A stretch of 64,000 nt of DNA from SHAN690 sp038131955. GTDB taxonomy: Bacteria > Bacteroidota > Bacteroidia > Flavobacteriales_G > Salibacteraceae. The stretch covers positions 484,214-548,213 of the forward strand of contig JAYPQK010000001.1 of NCBI GenBank assembly GCA_038131955.1, given 5' to 3'. This document shows positions 43,526 to 52,418 of the stretch, in pieces. Positions within the stretch are counted from its first letter, which is position 1; every line of letters begins with the position of its first letter. Under the pieces are notes generated by a model that saw only the letters and a program-made list of their open reading frames with translations, searched no databases and had not been told where the DNA came from. The translations under genes and the position numbers were made by a program.

Positions 43526-44524
43526 CTACACGATCGTTCTACCCACGGCTTGTGCCACGGGCTTGATCGCTTTCAATAGATCTCGGAATTGATCGTGGTA
43601 CAATTGCTGGGCGGCATCGCTCTTGGCGACGCTCGGATCAGGGTGTACTTCTACCAATAATCCGTCTATACCCATAGCCACACAGGCGTTGCTGAGGTCT
43701 TCGATGCCGTAGCGATATCCTAAGGCGTGAGAAGGATCCAAGATGATCGGCAAGTTCGTATGCTCTTTCAACCACGCCACACCGCAAAGGTCTAGGGTGA
43801 ATCGTGTCTTGGTCTCGAAGGTCCTGATCCCTCGCTCGCAGAGCATGACGTTCGGATTTCCACCGGAGAGAACGAACTCAGCAGCTTGTACAAACTCTTG
43901 CAAGGTCGTTCCGAATCCGCGCTTGATCAGGATCGGCTTCTTCGTCTTGGCACAGGCTTTCAGTATACCATGATCGTACATACTCTTCGCACCGATCTGG
44001 ATCACATCGGCATGCTCGATCACGTCGTCGACGTGTGTTGCGTCTCGCACCTCGCTGACGATGACAAAGCCGTTCTCTTCTCTCATTTTGGACAGCAACT
44101 TCAGGCCTTCCAACCCGAGTCCCTGAAAGGAATATGGAGAGGTTCGAGGCTTGTAGCATCCACCACGTAGCCCTTTGATTCCTAATTCAGTCATCAATGA
44201 CGCGCTCTGGCGGATCTGCTCTTCGGATTCAACCGAACACGGCCCGGCAACTACCATAGTGTTGTTGCTTGACCCTCCAATGCTGACGGCACCCAATTTT
44301 ATTGTTCGGGTCTCCGACCTGTAGCTTTTACTTGCCAACTGGATGTCTGAATCCATCGGCCAATGGGCTTCTGTGTCCGAGGCAAGCGAGGCGGGAAGTT
44401 CCTTAAGCTTAGAAGGAGTTACCAGCACAAAGCGCTGACCGTCATGGAAGATCGCTGACTCTGTGGATTTTGCATGGTCGTGTGCCTTTGATTCAGACAC
44501 ATTGGGATTCAAATGAATGATCAT
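43526..44524 (-). CDS. aroF: 3-deoxy-7-phosphoheptulonate (DAHP) synthase, type I-beta
   Basis: Condenses PEP with erythrose 4-phosphate, the first step to aromatic amino acids. 332 residues: an N-terminal region of about 80 residues (ferredoxin-like regulatory domain in this class, here divergent), then the TIM barrel with GPCSVES, GGCYKPRTSPYSFQG and KRGFGTT. KDO-8-phosphate synthase is a relative, but KPRTSPYSFQG is the DAHP form. Its ATG overlaps the stop of the RPE-CBS gene by 4 bases (ATGA), so the two are translated together. Confidence 0.93.
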   Translation of the reverse strand: MIIHLNPNVSESKAHDHAKSTESAIFHDGQRFVLVTPSKLKELPASLASDTEAHWPMDSDIQLASKSYRSETRTIKLGAVSIGGSSNNTMVVAGPCSVESEEQIRQSASLMTELGIKGLRGGCYKPRTSPYSFQGLGLEGLKLLSKMREENGFVIVSEVRDATHVDDVIEHADVIQIGAKSMYDHGILKACAKTKKPILIKRGFGTTLQEFVQAAEFVLSGGNPNVMLCERGIRTFETKTRFTLDLCGVAWLKEHTNLPIILDPSHALGYRYGIEDLSNACVAMGIDGLLVEVHPDPSVAKSDAAQQLYHDQFRDLLKAIKPVAQAVGRTIV

Positions 44525-45519
44525 AATTCGCCTTTAACCAAGTTCAAGAAGGAGACTACACCTTTGACTTTATTATCGTGATCAACCACGGGCAGATAGT
44601 TGATCGGAAACTTAAAACTCTTTAGATACAACAGCATGTCGCTGACCGTCATGGATTCTTGCACGGTGATGGGGTCCGTGTTCACCATAGCGGCCACGTC
44701 CATCTTATCCGGAGCATCGATGTTTCGCAAAACCTCTCGCCGCAAGTCGGCATTACTCACGATGCCCTCCATTTTTTCTTGCTCGTCTTCTAGGATGGTG
44801 AAGCCCAAGCGGTGGTCTTCAATCGATTGAAGTACGATTCTGAGGCTGCGGTCCTTGCGACCGACGATCGGTGTCTCTTCTCTCGATCGCATGAAATCGC
44901 CCACCGTGTAGTGACTTTCGATGTCGTGGATCTTTAGGTTCAACAGCGCAGCACCGATCGGTAGATTTTTAAACAAGTAGGATCCCACCACAGAGGCATG
45001 CACGCCCATGTTACGAAGGATGAAACTCACTTCGGCATTTACGCCGCCATCCACGTGGATGCCCTTGTCTGGCAACTGTCGTTTGAACTGTCGGATCTTC
45101 CGAAAGTTGATCTTGTCAAATCGCCCACCGCTTTCGCCCGGAATGGTCGCCATCATCAAGATGAAGTCGTAGTGCTCTGCGTCGAAGGCGTCTATCGAAG
45201 TATCTGAGATGACACTCAGGCCCATCTGCGAGCTTAGTCCTCCGGTGTATCGATAGCCCTCGAGGTCTTCGTGCTGAAGGGTGACCAACTCGACTCCCAG
45301 TTCGTTTATCCGATCAAAGTATTGCTCCGGGTTGGGGGAGATCAAGTGAAGGTCGATCGGAGTATCGCTCCACTGACGGATCTTCTCAATATCATCGAAT
45401 ACAGCGGGATTATCGCGACAGTCGATATGGAAATAGTCGATGCCGTGCTGATCGAGGTTCTTGATCAGGCTCTCAAGGTCAGTTTCCTTGCTGGAGTATA
45501 CCGATGCGGAGATCTTCAT
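44521..45519 (-). CDS. Ribulose-phosphate 3-epimerase-like TIM barrel fused to a CBS-domain pair
   Basis: 332 residues in two parts. Residues 1-200 align in motif order with ribulose-phosphate 3-epimerase: His31/Asp33 (FHIDC), His58 (DLHLI), Asp157 (HVDGGVN) and the phosphate-binding VVGSYLF are kept. The usual PGFGGQ loop is changed to PGESGGRF, so activity or substrate may be altered. Residues about 205-332 form two CBS domains (GIVSNADLRREVL; PVVDHDNKVKGVVSFLNL), which usually bind adenine nucleotides. It is the first gene, overlapping DAHP synthase by 4 bases. Suggested role: a nucleotide-regulated pentose-phosphate enzyme feeding erythrose 4-phosphate to DAHP synthase (inference). Confidence 0.8.
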   Translation of the reverse strand: MKISASVYSSKETDLESLIKNLDQHGIDYFHIDCRDNPAVFDDIEKIRQWSDTPIDLHLISPNPEQYFDRINELGVELVTLQHEDLEGYRYTGGLSSQMGLSVISDTSIDAFDAEHYDFILMMATIPGESGGRFDKINFRKIRQFKRQLPDKGIHVDGGVNAEVSFILRNMGVHASVVGSYLFKNLPIGAALLNLKIHDIESHYTVGDFMRSREETPIVGRKDRSLRIVLQSIEDHRLGFTILEDEQEKMEGIVSNADLRREVLRNIDAPDKMDVAAMVNTDPITVQESMTVSDMLLYLKSFKFPINYLPVVDHDNKVKGVVSFLNLVKGEL

Positions 45520-45835
45520 GCGTCTGGGTTAGCGAAAGTACTGAACTGGGGCGGATCGAGTATGGGTGAGTGGGGAAGTAGTTGAGTGGTCAAATGGTTA
45601 AGTGGTCAAATGGTCAAATAGTGAACGGTGAACAGTGATTGGTGTGGGGGAGAAGAGTAATCAGTGCAGGGGGGGATGGGAGCGGTGTTGGCTGCTCACC
45701 CGAACGCATCTGAGGGTCACCCCGAGCCTGTCGAGGGGGCGCCCATCTCAAACAACTTGCAACTTGAAACTAATTTCAACGACAGGGCAACTTTTTTCTC
45801 GCAAATCACATCTTATTCTCAGTTTTGGCCTGAAG
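45520..45835. repeat. Gene-free stretch with short tandem and REP-like repeats
   Basis: AGTGGTCAAATGGT occurs twice exactly (45585-45598 and 45601-45614), followed by decayed relatives (CAAATAGTGAACGGTGAAC). At 45714-45743 is a GGTCACCCCGAGCCTGTCGA-type sequence, like the dispersed intergenic elements seen in many bacterial genomes. The rest holds no gene I can support; an open frame running into the sigma gene has no family similarity. The sigma promoter should lie near 45800-45830 (AGTTTTG at 45821-45827 is a weak -7 candidate). Confidence 0.55.
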
Positions 45836-46369
45836 ATGACGGATAACGAGCTAATCGAGCAATGTTTGAAAGGTGATCAGAGGGCGCAAAGAGCGTTGTT
45901 TGACAAGTTTTCGAGAAAGATGATGTCGGTCTGCATGCGATATGCAGGTGACGTCGAGCTGGCTGAGGATTGGCTGCAGGATGGGTTCATTAAGGTGTAC
46001 TCCAACCTGGGCAAATTCAAGCGCGAGGGGAGTTTCGAAGGATGGATAAGAAGGACGATGGTAAACACCTGTCTGGATCATCTGAGGAAAGCCAATCGCA
46101 TGCAGGTCGATACCGATATCTCTGAAGCCGAGTACCTCGCAGGGGATGACGCGAATGCAGTGAGCAAGCTGCGCGTTGAAGAGTTGATGAAGTTGATCGA
46201 GGATATGCCGGCAGGATACCGAACGGTATTCAACATGTTCGCGATCGAAGGGTTTTCGCACCAAGAGATCGCGGCAGAACTTGGGGTCACGGAGAGTACA
46301 TCCAAGACCCAATATCGAAAAGCGCGAACCTATTTGATGAATATTATCGTCGAACGAGAGAACATATAA
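45836..46369 (+). CDS. ECF-type RNA polymerase sigma factor
   Basis: 177 residues from ATG 45836 (the frame extends upstream through repeats). Region 2 (DKFSRKMMSVCMRYAGD, AEDWLQDGFIKVYSNL) binds the -10 element and region 4 (GYRTVFNMFAIEGFSHQEIA) the -35. No other domains. Its TAA overlaps the ATG of the next gene (TAATG), which encodes a one-span membrane protein with an anti-sigma-like N-terminus, so the two probably form a sigma/anti-sigma pair. Targets are not apparent from the sequence. Confidence 0.93.
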   Translation: MTDNELIEQCLKGDQRAQRALFDKFSRKMMSVCMRYAGDVELAEDWLQDGFIKVYSNLGKFKREGSFEGWIRRTMVNTCLDHLRKANRMQVDTDISEAEYLAGDDANAVSKLRVEELMKLIEDMPAGYRTVFNMFAIEGFSHQEIAAELGVTESTSKTQYRKARTYLMNIIVERENI

Positions 46370-47340
46370 TGGCGAATAAAGAACATAACTTGGAAGACAT
46401 CTTTCGCGAGGCATTTGCTTCGCATGAGATGGATGTGAGTGCCAAGGTCTGGAGTGGAATTGAATCCACATTGGGCCAAGCAGGCGCTGCAGCTTCCACG
46501 GGTGCTGCTGGATCAGGCTTCCTGGCCAAAGCGGCAGCCGTCATCGGCTTTGCCGGATTGATCACTGCTGCCACGGTGGCGGAGATCGACTACCACAGCA
46601 CTGCGGCTGAAGGTGAAGAATCGACCCAACAAGTGGTTGAGGATCTAGATAAAACCACCTCAACAGAATCAGCGGTCAAGCTTTCTGAGCAGGAAGAAAT
46701 TCACGTAGACCCGGCAACGGTAATTGTGACCCGAACTTCGGAGACGATTGAAGGTCCTTCAGGAGAGTCGACCGATGTGAACGATGCCAATATCAATCAA
46801 CAAACTGCCCCCGAGCAGCAAGATGGAGGGCTCAATGACGCCGGAGCAATAGCCGCTCAGGACCAAGTCCAGGCGGATGACCGTGCTGATAAGGTAGGTG
46901 GAGCGGACGACACAGCCAATGATTCGGATCAGAACGTTGACGACGGAAGCGCCGTAGCGCAAGGCTCTCAAAATCCTTCTGCTGATCGAACTCAGCAACC
47001 TGAACCAGCGGTTGACGAGAATGAGGTTCAAGCGTCCAACACCGTCTACTTCTCACACAATGCCACCTTGTATCTCACTCCAAATAACGACGGCTACAAC
47101 GACCGTTTGGAGATTGACGGCTATGGCTTTGAAAGCTTTCTGATCACCGTTTGGACTCGTTCTGGTATGGAGGTGTTCCAGGCGAAGAATTTGGAGCAAG
47201 CTCAAGCATGGGACGGCAAGGATAAGTTCGGAAAACCGCTTCCGGTGGGGACGTATTATTACACCATCAATGCGGTCGGTACGGATGGTCTTCCATACAA
47301 GGGTAAGAACGCCAAGGGAAGCATTGACCTGAGACACTAA
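46369..47340 (+). CDS. Putative membrane anti-sigma protein ending in a gliding/T9SS (CHU_C-type) domain
   Basis: 323 residues with three parts. Residues 1-50 (NLEDIFREAFASHEMDVSAKVW) resemble the cytoplasmic heads of Bacteroidota anti-sigma proteins. Residues about 51-72 are one transmembrane helix (FLAKAAAVIGFAGLITAAT), preceded by no signal peptide. Residues 75-230 are acidic and low complexity, likely a periplasmic linker. Residues 232-323 match the gliding-motility C-terminal domain: LTPNNDGYNDRLEI, VWTRSGMEVFQ, AWDGKDKFG, PVGTYYYTI and a closing KGSIDLRH. This domain normally marks cargo for type IX secretion. Here it hangs from an inner-membrane protein coupled to a sigma gene. A role as a secretion sensor is inference. 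Confidence 0.8.
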   Translation: MANKEHNLEDIFREAFASHEMDVSAKVWSGIESTLGQAGAAASTGAAGSGFLAKAAAVIGFAGLITAATVAEIDYHSTAAEGEESTQQVVEDLDKTTSTESAVKLSEQEEIHVDPATVIVTRTSETIEGPSGESTDVNDANINQQTAPEQQDGGLNDAGAIAAQDQVQADDRADKVGGADDTANDSDQNVDDGSAVAQGSQNPSADRTQQPEPAVDENEVQASNTVYFSHNATLYLTPNNDGYNDRLEIDGYGFESFLITVWTRSGMEVFQAKNLEQAQAWDGKDKFGKPLPVGTYYYTINAVGTDGLPYKGKNAKGSIDLRH

Positions 47341-47343
47341 GCT

Positions 47344-48603
47344 TTACAACCCACGGTGGACGAAGGCGGTCAGTAAATCGAATACATTCTTGTAGTTCGT
47401 GAGCGGTATGTGCTCAGGTATATCATGCACATCGTGATAGTGGGTGTAATCCCCGCGGGTGTAGATGAAAAACGAAGGAACCCCCTTCTCGTAGAAAGGA
47501 AAGTGATCGCTGTTGGCGGCGGAACCGCGGGCTTTGATCGACTCTAATTTTCCTACCGATTCATTCAGCTTTTCTAAACTTCGGAATTGATCAAAGAAGA
47601 TCTTTCCATTCACCGCCGTGATCCCTTTCTTGGCATCAGCCATCAGGTCGAGGTTCAATAGAAACTTGATCTTTTCGAGGTCGATCGGAGCGTTTTCTAC
47701 GAAGTACCGAGAGCCTACCAAACCCGCCTCTTCTCCGGCAAACCAGATGAAAACTGTTGTGTACTCCGGCTTATTCTCCTTGTAGTATCGAGCAAGATCA
47801 AGCAGCATGGCGGTGCCACTGGCGTTGTCACTGGCGCCGGCGATGTAGGTGTCTCTGCCCATTCGACCGAGGTGGTCATAGTGTGCCGTAAAGACGATCA
47901 TCGAATCACTTTTACCCGGGATGTAGGCCATGACGTTCTTGGCTCGGTAGTCGTCTTCCCACTTCGTATCCATGTCGACCTTGATTGACTTGATCCGTTT
48001 AGGAACGGAGTCCTTGGATACCTCTAGGATCGGCACATTGTAGAGCCGCCTTCCCACTGACCAGGTGAGCTTTTTATCCGTCAGTACCACGTATCCCTTG
48101 GCTTTCATCGGATTCTCGCCTAAGCGTTGAATGAAGGCTTGGTTGTCGGTGGATTCTTCGGTCGCGTCCAATGCCACGAAACCATTCTGGATCTTCGATT
48201 TGGTGGAAAGCTTAAAGATCTTCTCGCGATCGCCTGTCCATTTCGCCTTGAGAGGATAAGCCTTGAATTCACCGTGTATGGTGCTTGAGGATGGGTTAGG
48301 GAGAAAGTCAAGCCCAGTTGATAGCTCCGCGCCATTAACGCTTACGTCTAGGTCACCAGGAAACGTATTGACCGCCAAGGGAAAGGACTGAGTGAACTGA
48401 CCTTTGACCGGTGTCATACCTATCTCCTTGCATTGCCGTTCCAGAAACCCAGCGGCTTTCAGATCACCTTGTTCTACATAGCCTCTTCCGTGATATCTAG
48501 GGGCACATAAGGTGTCGATCATCCGGCGCACGTAGGCAGAGTCCTGAGCTACGGCGGGAAGGATGGAAATCAGGAAAAAGAAGAAAAGGGCGTGTCGCAT
48601 CAT
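47344..48603 (-). CDS. Secreted M28-family zinc aminopeptidase
   Basis: 419 residues with a signal peptide (1-19, ending PAVAQ). The two-zinc site of M28 is complete: His in AHYDHLG, bridging Asp in GASDNASG, Glu-Glu in AGEEAGL, Asp in LNLDLM and the last His in YTHYHDVHD. An inserted protease-associated-like domain precedes it. Its ATG overlaps the upstream coiled-coil gene stop by 4 bases. Convergent with the CHU_C gene, with 3 bases between stops. Confidence 0.92.
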   Translation of the reverse strand: MMRHALFFFFLISILPAVAQDSAYVRRMIDTLCAPRYHGRGYVEQGDLKAAGFLERQCKEIGMTPVKGQFTQSFPLAVNTFPGDLDVSVNGAELSTGLDFLPNPSSSTIHGEFKAYPLKAKWTGDREKIFKLSTKSKIQNGFVALDATEESTDNQAFIQRLGENPMKAKGYVVLTDKKLTWSVGRRLYNVPILEVSKDSVPKRIKSIKVDMDTKWEDDYRAKNVMAYIPGKSDSMIVFTAHYDHLGRMGRDTYIAGASDNASGTAMLLDLARYYKENKPEYTTVFIWFAGEEAGLVGSRYFVENAPIDLEKIKFLLNLDLMADAKKGITAVNGKIFFDQFRSLEKLNESVGKLESIKARGSAANSDHFPFYEKGVPSFFIYTRGDYTHYHDVHDIPEHIPLTNYKNVFDLLTAFVHRGL

Positions 48604-49217
48604 GCAAATCTGCGCGAAACCACCGACTTAAAGGCGATGACCGTTTCGCTTTCTTCATCCCACTTGTATTTCGAAGAGAGATTGTCTTGGTGACGCTGGG
48701 CGTCATTGGAAGATTCCAGATGGTTGAATTCCTCTATGGCTTGGGTAAACGCGGACATGTCGCCGTTGAAGAGCTCATTGGCATAGAGAAAACGCTCGTT
48801 GATACCAAAGACCTTCTTGAGATCGCTCAGGTGAGACTGACCCACGCGGTCTGCTAGAGTGGGCTTTTCTGACGTTGTTGTTGATGCCGGACGCGGTGAC
48901 GGGGCACCTTGAGCGAACTCTTCAATCGTGCGGATGATGGCCTCGTGCTGCTGTTCTTCACTGATAGGGTCTGCTTCGGCCTCTTCACCAGCTACTGATT
49001 CTTCTGCTGGCTCCGGGGTGGGCTCTTCAACAGGTTCCGGGGTGGGCGCAGGCACTTCTGCTTCAGGTTCAGGTTGAGCCGCGGCTTGCTGTTCTTCTAA
49101 GGTGGTTTCGAGGGCCGCTCTCACGGCTTCGAGGTCGTCCTTAAGGAGCTGCAACTCATGCTCTTTCTCTTGGATGAGCTGTTCTATCTTGTCGATTCTG
49201 TGGAGGAGGTCATTCAT
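48600..49217 (-). CDS. Coiled-coil/low-complexity protein with conserved Bacteroidota C-terminal domain
   Basis: About 205 residues (ATG 49217, or ATG 49223 two codons earlier). Residues 1-45 form a coiled coil (IDKIEQLIQEKEHELQ), 46-110 are Pro/Glu-rich spacer (EPEAEVPAPTPEPVEEPT), and the C-terminal 85 residues hold SDLKKVFGINERFLYANELFNGD, a helical domain I have seen in Bacteroidota proteins of unknown function. No signal peptide. Overlaps the M28 gene start (ATGA), so the pair is coupled although one is cytoplasmic and the other secreted. Confidence 0.78.
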   Translation of the reverse strand: MNDLLHRIDKIEQLIQEKEHELQLLKDDLEAVRAALETTLEEQQAAAQPEPEAEVPAPTPEPVEEPTPEPAEESVAGEEAEADPISEEQQHEAIIRTIEEFAQGAPSPRPASTTTSEKPTLADRVGQSHLSDLKKVFGINERFLYANELFNGDMSAFTQAIEEFNHLESSNDAQRHQDNLSSKYKWDEESETVIAFKSVVSRRFA

Positions 49218-49380
49218 GAACATACAATTCTAATGCAGTTCAAAGATCGCCATTGTGTGGACAGGAATTTTGAGAGACAAGAAGAATTCAGAAACAATCG
49301 AAGGTTAATTGGTGGAAGGGCCCTTGGTTTCAATACATTCACATAGATTCGTAACATCGGTTAAACCCAATACCCGCTCG

Positions 49381-49959
49381 ATGTTTCTTGAGTATACCGG
49401 GAAGACAAAACACAAATACGGATGGATCGAAGTCGTCTGTGGATCCATGTTCTCCGGCAAGACCGAAGAGCTGATCCGCCGATTGAAGCGAGCCAAGTTT
49501 GCTGGACAGAAGGTGGAGATCTTCAAGCCTGAAATGGATGTCCGATACGACGAGGAAGCGGTCGTGTCTCATGACGAGAACAGCATCCCTTCTACCCCTG
49601 TCGAAAGCTCAGGTAATATTTTGATCCTCTCTAATGATGCCCAAGTCGTGGGTATCGATGAGGCACAATTCTTCGACCCGGAACTCGTCCATGTATGCGA
49701 TCAGGTGGCCAATATGGGCAAACGCGTCATTGTTGCGGGACTGGATATGGATTACAGAGGTCGTCCGTTTGGTCCGATGCCCGGACTGATGGCCATCGCT
49801 GAGTATGTCACCAAAGTCCACGCGATCTGCGTGAAGTGTGGGTCGCTCGCCAATCATTCTAATCGCATCATTCAAAGTGACCGACTTGTGGAGCTTGGTG
49901 AAGTGAGCGAATACGAACCTCTGTGTCGAGCGTGTTTTAATTCAACCCCCAAGAAATGA
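49381..49959 (+). CDS. tdk: Thymidine kinase
   Basis: Salvages thymidine to dTMP. 192 residues from ATG 49381; the open frame starts at 49309 but the extra codons are unlike the family. P-loop GSMFSGKTEEL (residues 22-32), DEAQFFDPEL and the lasso region with zinc-site cysteines (CVKCGSL; LCRAC) are intact. Its stop overlaps murF-alr by 4 bases (ATGA). Confidence 0.95.
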   Translation: MFLEYTGKTKHKYGWIEVVCGSMFSGKTEELIRRLKRAKFAGQKVEIFKPEMDVRYDEEAVVSHDENSIPSTPVESSGNILILSNDAQVVGIDEAQFFDPELVHVCDQVANMGKRVIVAGLDMDYRGRPFGPMPGLMAIAEYVTKVHAICVKCGSLANHSNRIIQSDRLVELGEVSEYEPLCRACFNSTPKK

Positions 49960-52418
49960 ACTACACGATAGAAAGCATAGCGGAGTTCTGCGGAGGTCAG
50001 TCCGATATCGTCTTTCCAGGTTCGAAGGTGGGTCGGATCAATATCGATCACCGTAGACTCAATCGGGAAAGCGCACTCTTCGCCGCCCTGAAGGGGGCCC
50101 GATTTGATGGTCATGACTTTATCCCGGAGATGCTTGATTATCGCGTACACCACTTCCTGGTCAGCGACCCTGAGGTGGCAAAGCGCTATCAGGGCCAAGC
50201 CAACTTCATCATTGTGGATAACGTGGTGAAGGCCTTGCAGAAGATCGCGGCAGAACACCGAGACAACTATGATATTCCTGTCATTGCAATCACGGGGAGC
50301 AACGGAAAGACCATCGTCAAGGAGTGGTTGAATACACTTTTGGAATTGGAGTTTCAGATCTGCAGAAGCCCAAAGAGCTACAACTCACAGATCGGGGTTC
50401 CCCTCTCCGTTTTTGAATTGAGCAGCACAGACAGCCTGGCCATTTTCGAGGCGGGTATATCGCAGCCCAATGAAATGGACGCCCTGCAGTCGATCCTCAA
50501 TCCTACCTTGGGGGTGATGACCAATCTCGGCGATGCTCATTCGGCTCATTTCGAATCCGACCAACAAAAATTTCAGGAGAAGTGGAAGCTTTTCCGCGGT
50601 GTGGACCGAGTGGTCTGCTGTGCTGATCACTTGTGGATGCAATGGCTTTCAGAGGATGAGCGCAAGAAATGCCTGAGTTGGAGTTTGCAAGGGAATGCCG
50701 CTCAACTGCAGATGCAGATCACAGACAAAGGGTTCGACTTCACACGCATTGAAGTGAGGGTTGAGGGTCAACGCTACTCATTTCAGATCCCGTTCACGGA
50801 TAGCATTGGTATTGAGAATGCTTGTCAGTGTTTTACCGTGGCGTGGGCCTTGGGCAAAGCCGAACCTGCGGTCATCGATCGTTTCGAGATGCTCTCTCAC
50901 ATTGCTATGAGAATGGAAGTGAAGCAGGGGATTCAAGAATCACTCATCATCGACGATACGTACAACTCTGACCTCCAGTCGCTGCGGGCCTCAGTGGATC
51001 ACTTGATGAGCCATGCGGATCGAGATAAATGGGTGGTGCTTTCTGATCAAAAAGACAAGCTAAGCTATGGCGAGATCTACGCCGAGATCGCGGAGATGTT
51101 GAACGAAGCCGAGGTAACCCGACTCATTGCGATCGGACCCGACATCGCTGCCCACAGAGAGGTCTTTGATCCGATCAAGGTGTCGTGCTATGATACGTGG
51201 GAAGGCTTCTGGAATCACCTCGATCCAAAGGAGCTTCGCCACAAAGCGATCTTGGTCAAAGGCGCTAGGAAGTTCAAACTTGAAAAGCTGGTCAACCGAC
51301 TCCAGGCCAAACAGCGGATCACCACCCTAGAGATAGATCTGCAGAAGCTTGGAGCAAACCTGAATTACTTCAGAACGAAGCTGTCGGATCGAACCAAGGT
51401 GATGGTCATGGTCAAGGCGTTTGCCTACGGCAGCGGAAGCTACGAGGTGGCCCATTTCTTTCAATCACAGCGCACGGTCGACTACCTGGTAGTGGCCTAC
51501 GCGGATGAAGGGATACTCCTGCGGGAGAAAGGGATCACCATCCCGATCATGGTCATGAGTCCGAGTAAGACATCCTATGAGGCCATGATCCAACACGAGT
51601 TGGAACCCGAGATCTACTCATTACGATCATTGCAGGATTTCATTCAAGCAGCCCGAAGTATACGTCACTTCTTCGAGCGATACCCGATACACCTGAAGAT
51701 CGATTCGGGCATGCATCGTCTGGGTTTTGAAGGAAACGACCTCGATGAGGCCCTCGAGCTGATCAAGGAAACGAGCTTCATCCGGGTGGCTAGTGTGTTT
51801 ACGCACCTCTCGGCTACGGACGAGAGTGGTCATGACGACTTCACCAGAGAACAGGTGCAACGTTTTGATCAAGCCAACGAAAGGGTCCGTGCTATTCTTG
51901 GACATCAGCCAGACCGACACGTTTTGAACTCGACGGGCGTTCTTCGCTTTCCTCAGTATCACTACGAAATGGTGCGCTTGGGGATCGGTTTGTATGGATT
52001 TTCTGCGAGTGAGGATGATCGCTTCCTTAATGCACTTGGCTCATTAAAGAGTTACATCGTACAGACACGCAATGTGAAGGCGGGGGAGTCAGTTGGCTAT
52101 GGTAGAAAAGGCGTTTCAGATAAAGATCGACGGATCGCAATCGTGGCTCTGGGCTATGCGGATGGTCTCGACCGCCGTTTAAGCGACGGCAAGTGGGCAC
52201 TCAAATGGGAAGGGAAGTCCTGCCCGATCGTGGGCAATGTATGCATGGATATGACCATGATCGATGTGACGCATACGCAAGCGAAGGAGGGGGATGAGGT
52301 CATCATTTTTGAGGGAAGCGAATCGATCGCAGAGATGGCGAGGTGGCTGGATACCATACCGTATGAAATACTAACCAAGATACCCGAACGCGTGCGCCGG
52401 GTTTACCTACACGAGTGA
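49956..52418 (+). CDS. murF-alr: Bifunctional UDP-MurNAc-tripeptide D-Ala-D-Ala ligase / alanine racemase
   Basis: 820 residues joining two peptidoglycan enzymes. The MurF half (about 1-450) has the ATP loop ITGSNGKT (114-119) and the Mur-ligase middle and C-domains. The alanine racemase half (about 455-820) has the PLP-lysine Lys487 in VMVKAFAYGSG and the catalytic-tyrosine region SVGYGRKG. This fusion, which makes D-alanine and then ligates D-Ala-D-Ala, is known in Bacteroidota. Overlaps tdk upstream (ATGA) and the GT2 gene downstream (TGATG). Confidence 0.95.
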   Translation: MNYTIESIAEFCGGQSDIVFPGSKVGRINIDHRRLNRESALFAALKGARFDGHDFIPEMLDYRVHHFLVSDPEVAKRYQGQANFIIVDNVVKALQKIAAEHRDNYDIPVIAITGSNGKTIVKEWLNTLLELEFQICRSPKSYNSQIGVPLSVFELSSTDSLAIFEAGISQPNEMDALQSILNPTLGVMTNLGDAHSAHFESDQQKFQEKWKLFRGVDRVVCCADHLWMQWLSEDERKKCLSWSLQGNAAQLQMQITDKGFDFTRIEVRVEGQRYSFQIPFTDSIGIENACQCFTVAWALGKAEPAVIDRFEMLSHIAMRMEVKQGIQESLIIDDTYNSDLQSLRASVDHLMSHADRDKWVVLSDQKDKLSYGEIYAEIAEMLNEAEVTRLIAIGPDIAAHREVFDPIKVSCYDTWEGFWNHLDPKELRHKAILVKGARKFKLEKLVNRLQAKQRITTLEIDLQKLGANLNYFRTKLSDRTKVMVMVKAFAYGSGSYEVAHFFQSQRTVDYLVVAYADEGILLREKGITIPIMVMSPSKTSYEAMIQHELEPEIYSLRSLQDFIQAARSIRHFFERYPIHLKIDSGMHRLGFEGNDLDEALELIKETSFIRVASVFTHLSATDESGHDDFTREQVQRFDQANERVRAILGHQPDRHVLNSTGVLRFPQYHYEMVRLGIGLYGFSASEDDRFLNALGSLKSYIVQTRNVKAGESVGYGRKGVSDKDRRIAIVALGYADGLDRRLSDGKWALKWEGKSCPIVGNVCMDMTMIDVTHTQAKEGDEVIIFEGSESIAEMARWLDTIPYEILTKIPERVRRVYLHE

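Noticed and set aside
45635..45835. Upstream extension of the sigma-factor frame
   Set aside because: It crosses intergenic repeats and has no sigma-like sequence; region 2 starts shortly after ATG 45836.
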